Shown here in pieces: positions 1 to 4,604 of a stretch of DNA of 5,309 nt; within the stretch, counting starts at the first letter, position 1; each line of letters starts with the position of its first letter. Under the pieces are notes generated by a model. That model was not told where the DNA came from and did not search any database. It saw only the letters and a program-made list of their open reading frames with translations. This DNA is from an uncultured Candidatus Altimarinota bacterium (GTDB lineage Bacteria; Patescibacteriota; Gracilibacteria; CAIRYL01), in assembly GCA_947311665.1 (NCBI GenBank), contig CAMZLA010000071.1, positions 1-5,309 on the forward strand, written 5' to 3'. A program made the translations under genes and the position numbers.

Positions 1-384
1 ATTTCTATTCTCTTCTGTTTTATTCTCTTCTGTTCTATTCTTCTCTTTTTTATCTAAATAATTACTTTCATTTTTACTTTTATTTCTCTTCTTATTTTTA
101 GCATTACTCTCATTTTTTTTCTCTTTCCATTCTTGAATTTTTCCATTTTTTTCCCAATTTTTCAATTTTTTTATTACAAGACTTCTCAATATTCCAGACC
201 CAATTCCTGTAATAATTTGTATTGTTTCTTGTGAATGAAAAATAATGAAATCTTCAAGCCATATCAATTTTTTTATAGACTCTTGTTCTGTAAATCCGTG
301 TAAATCGAGAGAAAAAGACCGATGTGAATATGCTATGGTTTGCTTATTTTTTTCAACAGGATATTTTTTTATAAGATTTTCCAT
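1..384 (-). CDS. Smr-domain protein, 3' end cut by the window edge
   Basis: I translated this frame by hand; it is open from an ATG at 384 to the window edge (128 residues, no stop). Residues about 22-77 form a Smr (small MutS-related) domain: LDLHG at 26-30, an amphipathic helix at 33-50, then ITGIGSGILR at 58-67, which contains the family TGxGxGxLR signature, followed by a helix ending near W77. Smr domains bind nucleic acid and many are endonucleases acting on branched DNA or RNA; which substrate applies here cannot be read from sequence. The first 20 residues are a short charged lead. From residue 78 the protein becomes an almost pure Lys/Asn/Glu/Ser tail, probably disordered and possibly nucleic-acid binding, with KNESN repeated at 90-94 and 104-108 and pentapeptide repeats at 113-127. 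It is last in the visible leftward operon, 22 bp after the previous stop. An in-frame TAA at 403-405 limits upstream extension; no Shine-Dalgarno is visible. The domain call is strong, the function general. Confidence 0.85.
   Translation of the reverse strand, partial: MENLIKKYPVEKNKQTIAYSHRSFSLDLHGFTEQESIKKLIWLEDFIIFHSQETIQIITGIGSGILRSLVIKKLKNWEKNGKIQEWKEKKNESNAKNKKRNKSKNESNYLDKKEKNRTEENKTEENRN
4..48 (-). repeat. 15-bp tandem repeat inside the Smr gene tail
   Basis: Three adjacent 15-bp units occupy 4-18, 19-33 and 34-48. The first two differ at one base, the third is degenerate with three or four mismatches. On the minus strand they encode KEKNR, TEENK and TEENR. The unit length is a multiple of three, so gain or loss of a copy keeps the reading frame. 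The array may continue beyond the left edge. Confidence 0.75.
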
Positions 385-406
385 AATTTTTTTTGCTACA
401 TTTTAT

Positions 407-1051
407 TTATTGAATATTTGCTTTATATCCATAATATAAACTTTCTATTTGAAATATATTCTCTGGAATATTTTTTTCTGATGTAAAAATAAAAGAGTCT
501 CCCGGTAAAAGTAATTTTTCTGAAAAAGTTATTTCTCCTTTTATTTCTGAAGGAATGAGAATGAATGATTGTTTTACAGGAACCGCAATATTTGAATTAT
601 TGGTAATAGTTATGCTGTGTTCTGTTTGTTGCATTATTGAAAAAGTTATTTCATCAAATGTCGTAATTTTTTTTGTTTTTGCATTCCAAGAACCATATAC
701 ATTTTCAAGTAATGTAGAATTTTGTTTTATTCCTAAAAAAGAATAAAACAAAAAATTATTTTTTTGAAAAACAGAAATATCCATTTTTTTTTCATATTTC
801 TTTAGAATATTTTCTATAAAATATTCTCTATTTTTTTCAGTCATTTCATCAGAAATATCTATAAAAAATTGTTCATCATTTTTTTCTAAAGCATTTTTAA
901 AGGCAATTTCTTTGTTTTCCAATGAAAAAAAACTGGCTGTTTGTTTTTCATCAGCTAAAAAATAGAAAAGAGTTGCAGAAAAACTCGCAAGAAGAATGAT
1001 GAAAAATATTTTTTTTACTATTGTAACCGATGAAAGAATATTAGATTTCAT
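407..1051 (-). CDS. Unrecognised single-pass membrane-anchored protein
   Basis: I do not recognise a family for this 214-residue protein. Residues 1-14 are short and basic (K2, K13, K14), residues 15-33 are a strongly hydrophobic segment (IFFIILLASF...), and the rest is polar, so it looks like an N-anchored protein with its bulk outside the cytoplasm. There is no lipobox cysteine. Residues about 45-95 are charged and helical (NKEIAFKNALEKND, then an ILKKYEKKM stretch). Residues about 128-192 alternate polar and hydrophobic positions (SITITNNSNIAVPV, then LLLPGDSFIF), suggesting a beta-sandwich domain; this is inference. The start ATG lies 3 nt after the nadE TAG stop, so translation is probably coupled. 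The gene is followed by the Smr gene after 22 bp. An uncleaved anchor is favoured over a cleaved signal peptide because no clear AxA site follows the segment, though this is not decisive. Confidence 0.75.
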   Translation of the reverse strand: MKSNILSSVTIVKKIFFIILLASFSATLFYFLADEKQTASFFSLENKEIAFKNALEKNDEQFFIDISDEMTEKNREYFIENILKKYEKKMDISVFQKNNFLFYSFLGIKQNSTLLENVYGSWNAKTKKITTFDEITFSIMQQTEHSITITNNSNIAVPVKQSFILIPSEIKGEITFSEKLLLPGDSFIFTSEKNIPENIFQIESLYYGYKANIQ

Positions 1052-1054
1052 ATG

Positions 1055-1807
1055 CTATGAATGAAGAGAAAGGGTTGGTGTAAAGGTTCGTTTATGTTTA
1101 CTCGATGTATACATGTTATATATTTTTTTCTCTATCTCATTTATGAAAACATTTTTTCCATTTTCAATTTCTTTACAAATTTTATCGGCAATATCATAAG
1201 AAAACCCCATTTCTTGTTCATCAGATTGGTTTTTATACAACTCTGCCGATGGAGATTTTGTAATAAAATTTTTTGGAATATTATATTCTTCTGCCAAAGA
1301 ATATACCTCGTTTTTCCATAAATCACCAATAACAGAAACATCAGCAGCTCCATCTCCAAATTTTGTTTCATATCCCAGCATAATTTCTGTTTTATTGCAT
1401 GTTCCCAGCACTATCCCATTTTCTGCATTTGCTTCTGCAAACAGCAATGTCATTCGGATTCGTGCAAGAGTGTTTCCCAAAACCATTGCTGATGAATATT
1501 TTTCTTTATATTTTTCATCAGAAAACAATGCGGTATATGGAGCAACAAAATCGTCTAATTGTATGATTGAATATGAAACATTTAGTTTTTTACATAAGAG
1601 TTTTGCATCTTCAAAATTTTCATGAGATGAAAATTCTCCCAATTTATAGGGAAGTAATAAGGCTGAAATATTTTTACTACCCAATGCTTCTACTGCAATA
1701 GCAAGGGTAACAGCAGAGTCTATTCCGCCAGAAATTCCTATAATAGCTTTTTTACATTGTGTTTGTGTAAAAAAATCTAATAATTTTTGTTCCAATATTT
1801 TTTTCAT
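1055..1807 (-). CDS. nadE: NH3-dependent NAD+ synthetase
   Basis: NadE amidates nicotinic acid adenine dinucleotide (NaAD) to NAD+ with ATP and ammonia, releasing AMP and PPi; it is a cytoplasmic homodimer in known cases. The 250-residue length matches the ammonia-dependent form and there is no N-terminal glutaminase domain. Visible family features in order: PP-loop SGGIDSA at 26-32, GNTLARIRM at 111-119, the GTCNKTE...GYxTKFGDGAAD block at 135-156 that binds ATP and NaAD, KSPSAEL at 184-190, a DEQEMGFSYD segment at 196-205, and the C-terminal KHKR at 238-241. All key stretches are intact, so an active enzyme is expected. The start ATG gives a normal N-terminus; no Shine-Dalgarno is present, but TATCGT ends 4 nt upstream. 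It lies 21 bp after the rhodanese gene and 3 nt before the membrane-protein gene, inside one operon. The NaAD-forming enzyme (NadM) is encoded on the other strand of this window. Confidence 0.96.
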   Translation of the reverse strand: MKKILEQKLLDFFTQTQCKKAIIGISGGIDSAVTLAIAVEALGSKNISALLLPYKLGEFSSHENFEDAKLLCKKLNVSYSIIQLDDFVAPYTALFSDEKYKEKYSSAMVLGNTLARIRMTLLFAEANAENGIVLGTCNKTEIMLGYETKFGDGAADVSVIGDLWKNEVYSLAEEYNIPKNFITKSPSAELYKNQSDEQEMGFSYDIADKICKEIENGKNVFINEIEKKIYNMYTSSKHKRTFTPTLSLHS

Positions 1808-1828
1808 ATCAACGATACATTAAAAAAA

Positions 1829-2350
1829 TTATTTGGCAGTAATCCCTCCTTTCAGTTCAAAAACATTAGTAAATTTAGCTGCTTTCATCGATTTATATAC
1901 CGATGCCGATCTATTCCCATGAGCACAGTAAATAAAATATGTTTTATCTCTGTCTAAGTCTCTAAAATTTTCTGCAAAAGTTGGGCTATAAACATCAAAG
2001 TTTTTTGCTGATGCATCGAGCATTGGAAGTGTTTTTATTTCTGCTGGTGTTCGTAAATCTATAAGCGTTCCTTTTGTTTCTTTCCATTTTGCAAGAAATT
2101 CTTTTTTTTCTAGTAAATAATCTTTTTTATCTTTAGCCGTATCAGGTTTTAACAATTCCACCAAAGGGTCTTTTGCTTCGGTCCCATATTCTTTTATTAT
2201 TTTTTTTTCTTTTACTGTAAGTGTTGGAGTTGCAGTTGCTTGTTCTGTTTCTGCTGATGAAGTGTTTATATTTGCCGTATCATCAGAATCTGTACAACCA
2301 GAAAAAAGAAGAAAAGAAAGAGCTGAAAGAGCTATAATTTTTTTTTTCAT
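1829..2350 (-). CDS. Rhodanese-domain lipoprotein
   Basis: A 173-residue exported protein. Residues 1-18 are a lipoprotein signal peptide: MKKK, a hydrophobic core (IIALSALSFLLF) and the lipobox FSG-C19; Phe at -3 is less usual than Leu but acceptable. Residues 20-45 are a Ser/Thr/Ala/Asp linker, expected to be flexible. A charged helical stretch (46-92) leads into a single rhodanese domain at about 80-173: LIDLRTPAE at 96-104, the active-site loop CAHGNRS at 142-148 with C142 as the persulfide-forming cysteine, and LKGGI at 166-170. The protein ends at GGITAK, just before the tryptophan that often follows GG in rhodaneses, so the C-terminus is slightly short. Rhodaneses transfer sulfane sulfur or sense oxidants; a membrane-tethered one would act outside the cytoplasm. 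The substrate is unknown. It is the first gene of the leftward operon and faces adk. The downstream association with nadE is positional only. Confidence 0.88.
   Translation of the reverse strand: MKKKIIALSALSFLLFSGCTDSDDTANINTSSAETEQATATPTLTVKEKKIIKEYGTEAKDPLVELLKPDTAKDKKDYLLEKKEFLAKWKETKGTLIDLRTPAEIKTLPMLDASAKNFDVYSPTFAENFRDLDRDKTYFIYCAHGNRSASVYKSMKAAKFTNVFELKGGITAK
2338..2347 (-). repeat. A10 homopolymer at the rhodanese gene start
   Basis: Ten consecutive T on the plus strand, read as A10 directly after the ATG (codons 2-4, AAA, plus the first base of codon 5). Tracts of this length can slip during replication or transcription, and a one-base change would shift the frame at codon 5. Confidence 0.8.
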
Positions 2351-2355
2351 AGAAA

Positions 2356-2361
2356 AATATA
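2356..2361 (-). promoter_or_regulatory. -10-like TATATT, 5 nt before the rhodanese start
   Basis: On the minus strand TATATT is followed by TTTCT and then the ATG. This places a predicted transcription start at or next to the start codon, and no Shine-Dalgarno is present. Similar spacing recurs at map, nadM and the TPR gene. In such A/T-rich DNA a chance match is possible. Confidence 0.35.
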
Positions 2362-2445
2362 TAAAGTAATAAAAATTATAAAAAGAGTATCAATTGAAGA
2401 GCCTTTTGCATAGATTTTTTTATTTTTTTCATTTATTATAAAAAT

Positions 2446-2461
2446 GAGCATTTTTTTGCTC
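2446..2461. repeat. Short inverted repeat GAGCA / TGCTC
   Basis: GAGCA at 2446-2450 and TGCTC at 2457-2461 are perfect complements around six T. The stem is only 5 bp. It lies about 30 bp upstream of adk, where it could be an operator half-site pair or a weak 5' hairpin, or simply chance. Confidence 0.3.
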
Positions 2462-2480
2462 TATTATTATTTTATATTAT

Positions 2481-2484
2481 AGGA
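2481..2484 (+). promoter_or_regulatory. Shine-Dalgarno AGGA for adk
   Basis: AGGA is separated by six T from the ATG at 2491, a workable distance for ribosome binding. It supports this adk start and is the only clear Shine-Dalgarno in front of any gene in the window. Confidence 0.6.
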
Positions 2485-2490
2485 TTTTTT

Positions 2491-3036
2491 ATGAAAAAAG
2501 ATATTTTGATTTTTGGAATGCAAGGAGCGGGAAAGGGGACTCAAGGAGCTATTCTTGCAAAAAAACATGATTTACTTATTTTTGAAACTGGAGGAGAATT
2601 ACGAAAAATTAGAGAAGAAGATTCTGATTTGGGGAGAACAGTGAAATCGGTAATGGATAAAGGAGATTTGGTAACAAATGAAATTGTTATGAATATTATC
2701 GAAAATTTTCTTTCAAAAAATGAAGGGAAAAGAATTCTTTTCGATGGTATTCCTCGAATGATGGAACAAAAAGAAACATTTGATGCATTGCTTAAAAAAT
2801 ATGGAAGAACTTTAGAGGGAATATTTTTAACTCTTCCAGAAGAAGAAGCTATTGCTCGAATGATGGAACGAGGTCGAAAAGATGATATTCCAGAAGTTAT
2901 TCGACGACGCCTTGATAATTATAATAGTGAAACTTTGCCAGTTATTCAAAAATATATGGAAGATGGAATTGTGAGCGAAGTTTCTGGGGAAGGTTCTATT
3001 GAAGAAATTGCAAAACGAGTGGAAAGTGTTTTATAA
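2491..3036 (+). CDS. adk: Adenylate kinase
   Basis: Catalyses ATP + AMP to 2 ADP in the cytoplasm. The 181-residue protein has the P-loop GMQGAGKGT at 9-17 right after the first beta strand, the AMP-binding TGGELR at 33-38 (R38 is the expected AMP contact), FDGIPRMMEQ at 84-93 corresponding to the family LDGFPR, and the short-LID pattern GRKDD at 128-132 followed by IRRRLDNY at 137-144 with its catalytic arginines. The LID is compact and lacks the zinc-binding cysteines of the long form. One oddity is G35 where most adenylate kinases have Asp (TGD). The start is fixed by the AGGA site and by the P-loop position. map follows after 44 bp, counted to its chosen ATG. adk-map is a frequent pair next to secY in bacteria, but here the upstream side is a divergent operon. 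A related NMP kinase is the alternative, less likely given the LID and AMP motifs. Confidence 0.93.
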   Translation: MKKDILIFGMQGAGKGTQGAILAKKHDLLIFETGGELRKIREEDSDLGRTVKSVMDKGDLVTNEIVMNIIENFLSKNEGKRILFDGIPRMMEQKETFDALLKKYGRTLEGIFLTLPEEEAIARMMERGRKDDIPEVIRRRLDNYNSETLPVIQKYMEDGIVSEVSGEGSIEEIAKRVESVL

Positions 3037-3069
3037 AAAATTGTCAAAAATCAGAAAAATTAAAAATAT

Positions 3070-3075
3070 TATAAT
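3070..3075 (+). promoter_or_regulatory. -10-like TATAAT, 5 nt before the map start
   Basis: An exact TATAAT is followed by TGTTT and the ATG at 3081, with no Shine-Dalgarno. A start of transcription 6-7 nt after the hexamer would coincide with the start codon, that is a leaderless message for map. TTGTCA at 3041-3046 resembles a -35 box but is 23 bp away, too far for normal spacing. Confidence 0.45.
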
Positions 3076-3080
3076 TGTTT

Positions 3081-3839
3081 ATGCCAGCAAAATTTACGAC
3101 AATAAAAACTCCTAAAGAAATTCAAACGATGAAAAAAGGAGGGAAAATTTTATATAAAATTATTCATGAGATTGGGAAAAATGCAGTAGAAGGCATTACT
3201 CCACGAGAATTGGATGCAATGGCACGAGGATTATTTCAAAAATATAATGTTCGTCCTGCTTTTTTAGGCTTATATGATTTTCCTGCAACATATTGTTCTA
3301 GTATAAATGATGTTATTGTTCATGGAATTCCTGATGATATTCCATTGAAAAAAGAAGATATTTTTAATGTTGATGCTGGAGTTGAATATAATGGGTTGAT
3401 GACAGATTCTGGGTATACTTTTGTTATTGGTGGAAAAACATCGAAAAAAACAACAAAATTTTTAGAAGTTGTACAAACAGCTCTTTATGCTGCAATTGAA
3501 ATTGCAAAAGATGGTGTTCGAGTTGGTGATATTGGTGCTATTATAGAAGATACTCTCGATGCTCATGGATATGGAATTGTAGAAGAATTGGGAGGGCATG
3601 GAATTGGGTTTAGTGTTCATGAAGATCCACATATTGCAAATTTTGGGAATTATGGAGAAGGGGCAATTTTAAAAGAAGGAATGACAATTGCAATAGAACC
3701 TATTGCGACAATGGGTTCACCAAAAATTATTACAGATGCCGATGGGTGGGCTATTCGAAGTGTTGATGGTTCTCTTTCTGCTCAGTTTGAACACACTATA
3801 ATGATTGGAAAACATAAAGGGGAAATTTTGACACAATAA
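3081..3839 (+). CDS. map: Type I methionine aminopeptidase
   Basis: Removes the initiator methionine from nascent proteins in the cytoplasm. The 252-residue protein has the complete pita-bread metallopeptidase set: H81 (VHGIPDD), metal ligands D98 (VDAG) and D109 (MTDSG), H173 in LGGHGIG, H180 in VHEDP, E206 in IAIEPI and E237 in QFEHT. Each lies one to two residues from its equivalent in the E. coli enzyme. There is no N-terminal zinc-finger extension, as expected for a type Ia enzyme. I chose ATG 3081 (MPAKFTTIKTP); an in-frame TTG at 3075 would add only two residues and lies within the TATAAT element. The gene is 44 bp after adk and 24 bp before nadM. All catalytic residues are present, so function is confident. 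Confidence 0.97.
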   Translation: MPAKFTTIKTPKEIQTMKKGGKILYKIIHEIGKNAVEGITPRELDAMARGLFQKYNVRPAFLGLYDFPATYCSSINDVIVHGIPDDIPLKKEDIFNVDAGVEYNGLMTDSGYTFVIGGKTSKKTTKFLEVVQTALYAAIEIAKDGVRVGDIGAIIEDTLDAHGYGIVEELGGHGIGFSVHEDPHIANFGNYGEGAILKEGMTIAIEPIATMGSPKIITDADGWAIRSVDGSLSAQFEHTIMIGKHKGEILTQ

Positions 3840-3852
3840 TATAAATTTTTTT

Positions 3853-3858
3853 TATAAA
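3853..3858 (+). promoter_or_regulatory. -10-like TATAAA, 5 nt before the nadM start
   Basis: TATAAA is followed by AGAAT and the ATG at 3864. It sits in the 24-bp gap after map, next to a T8 run, with no Shine-Dalgarno. It could give nadM its own leaderless transcript; chance is possible in such A/T-rich DNA. Confidence 0.35.
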
Positions 3859-3863
3859 AGAAT

Positions 3864-4382
3864 ATGAATGTCTTATATATCGGTCGGTTTCAACCTTTTC
3901 ATGCAGGGCATTTAGATGCTATTGCACAAGTTTTTGAGCAAAATAAAAATATTACAAAACTCTATATTGGAATTGGAAGTGCTGAAAATAATTTTACAAA
4001 AGAAAATCCTCTTACTGCTGGGGAACGATTTGAAATTATAGAAAAAGCAATGCAAGAAATGGATATTCCTGCAGAAAAATATGCAATTGTTCCCATTAGA
4101 AACATAGATCATTATGCACTTTGGCCATATCATGTTCAGCAATATTTACCCAAAATAGATATTTTCTATTCTGGTTCTCCACTTGTTTTACAATTATGGA
4201 AAAATTCTTTTCCATCATCAAAAATTGTTCAGATAGAAAAGCGAAAAGAGATTTCTGGAACTCTTGTGAGAGAAAAAATAATAGATAATTCAGATCTATC
4301 TGGATTTTGTCTGGAGTCTACTCTTGCTATTTTAAAAGAAAAAAAAATTGCAGCACGAATACAAGATATGAAAACTTATTAA
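3864..4382 (+). CDS. nadM: Archaeal-type nicotinamide-nucleotide adenylyltransferase
   Basis: Transfers AMP from ATP to NMN (and in many members NaMN), forming NAD+ or NaAD. The 172-residue length is that of a stand-alone NadM. The N-terminus has the nucleotidyltransferase signature GRFQPFHAGH at 7-16, with H13 and H16 as the HxGH pair. IGIGSA at 35-40 and ENPLTAGER at 47-55 are characteristic of the archaeal NadM family rather than bacterial NadD or CoaD. PIRNIDHYALWPYHV at 77-91 and the second signature ISGTLVRE at 130-137 (S131, T133, R136) follow in the expected places. No Nudix domain is fused. Translation starts at the first ATG, which puts the signature at the usual distance. The gene follows map by 24 bp. 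Together with nadE on the other strand it gives a NaMN to NAD+ route. Whether it prefers NMN or NaMN cannot be decided here. Confidence 0.92.
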   Translation: MNVLYIGRFQPFHAGHLDAIAQVFEQNKNITKLYIGIGSAENNFTKENPLTAGERFEIIEKAMQEMDIPAEKYAIVPIRNIDHYALWPYHVQQYLPKIDIFYSGSPLVLQLWKNSFPSSKIVQIEKRKEISGTLVREKIIDNSDLSGFCLESTLAILKEKKIAARIQDMKTY

Positions 4383-4390
4383 AAAATTGG

Positions 4391-4409
4391 GGCAATGTCT
4401 CGGCAATGT
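4391..4409. repeat. Direct repeat GGCAATGT, two copies
   Basis: GGCAATGT occurs at 4391-4398 and 4402-4409, a period of 11 bp, close to one helical turn. It lies just after the nadM stop in the most GC-containing part of the spacer. Helical phasing would suit a protein-binding site, but two short copies are weak evidence. Confidence 0.4.
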
Positions 4410-4440
4410 TTTGATAAAATTAATAACTGCAAAACTATTT

Positions 4441-4467
4441 CTGATGCACTTCTTATTTTTTCATCAG
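4441..4467. repeat. Inverted repeat CTGATG / CATCAG
   Basis: CTGATG at 4441-4446 and CATCAG at 4462-4467 are perfect 6-bp complements with a 15-nt loop. A further CATCAG lies at 4514-4519, so the left arm could pair with either. The stem is short and not followed by a T-run, so it is not a standard terminator. Confidence 0.35.
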
Positions 4468-4503
4468 TAAAACTTTCTCATACTATTTTTTTATCTCTGC
4501 AAG

Positions 4504-4535
4504 CTTTTTTTTTCATCAGCTCTTGAAAAAAAAGG
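4504..4535. repeat. A/T hairpin upstream of the TPR gene
   Basis: T8-C at 4506-4514 pairs with G-A8 at 4525-4533 around a 10-nt loop; one wobble pair and a C-G pair (4504 with 4535) can extend it to 11 pairs. The stem is almost all A-U and no T-run follows on either strand, so terminator function is doubtful. Confidence 0.35.
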
Positions 4536-4594
4536 GAAAAAGAGAGACAATGAAAAGAGTTACGAAAATATCTCATTATTGCGTTTTTACAAAT

Positions 4595-4600
4595 TATATT
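4595..4600 (+). promoter_or_regulatory. -10-like TATATT, 4 nt before the TPR start
   Basis: TATATT is followed by TATT and the ATG at 4605, with no Shine-Dalgarno. It follows the same close spacing seen at map and nadM and suggests that this gene has its own promoter after the 222-bp spacer. No convincing -35 hexamer is found. Confidence 0.35.
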
Positions 4601-4604
4601 TATT

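Larger units (their letters stand above)
2351..2490. promoter_or_regulatory. Divergent promoter region between the two gene blocks
   Basis: These 140 bp separate the leftward rhodanese-nadE operon from rightward adk and must hold promoters for both directions. The region is very A/T-rich. Leftward candidates are TATATT at 2361-2356 and an exact TATAAT at 2380-2375. Rightward candidates are TATAAA at 2437-2442 and TATATTAT at 2473-2480. None has a good -35 hexamer at 16-18 bp. A palindromic CAATTG sits at 2391-2396 and a short inverted repeat at 2446-2461. No gene or RNA is visible. Confidence 0.6.
4383..4604. other. 222-bp spacer between nadM and the TPR gene
   Basis: This is the longest spacer in the window. 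It holds a pair of 8-bp direct repeats, two short inverted repeats that share the hexamer CATCAG, and an unconvincing small open frame at 4395-4526 (43 codons, TGA stop, no usable Shine-Dalgarno spacing). That frame is in phase with the TPR gene but separated from it by TGA at 4524 and 4551. A second 21-codon frame (4550-4615) overlaps the TPR start. I see no intrinsic terminator with a GC stem and T-run, and no RNA gene. Confidence 0.5.

Noticed and set aside
1..406. Left edge as a non-coding T-rich spacer
   Set aside because: Hand translation of the minus strand shows an uninterrupted 128-codon frame with a clear Smr signature.
245..439. Plus-strand open frame with a hydrophobic C-terminal half
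   Set aside because: It is antisense to the Smr gene and the end of the membrane-protein gene. The hydrophobicity comes from reading A-rich coding strands in reverse.
555..746. Plus-strand open frame resembling a small membrane protein
   Set aside because: It lies wholly antisense to the membrane-anchored protein gene and has no ribosome site or family motif.
1061..1625. Open frames on both strands overlapping nadE
   Set aside because: They are out-of-frame shadows of a gene with complete NadE motifs.
3075..3080. TTG start for map, two codons earlier
   Set aside because: The TTG overlaps the TATAAT element and adds no conserved residue; ATG 3081 gives the normal N-terminus.
3840..3863. Terminator after map (T8 run with flanking TATAAA / TTTATA)
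   Set aside because: The possible stem is all A-T with no GC core, and the next gene starts 24 bp downstream.
3912..4142. Minus-strand cysteine- and phenylalanine-rich frame
   Set aside because: It is antisense to nadM, whose family signatures explain the sequence.
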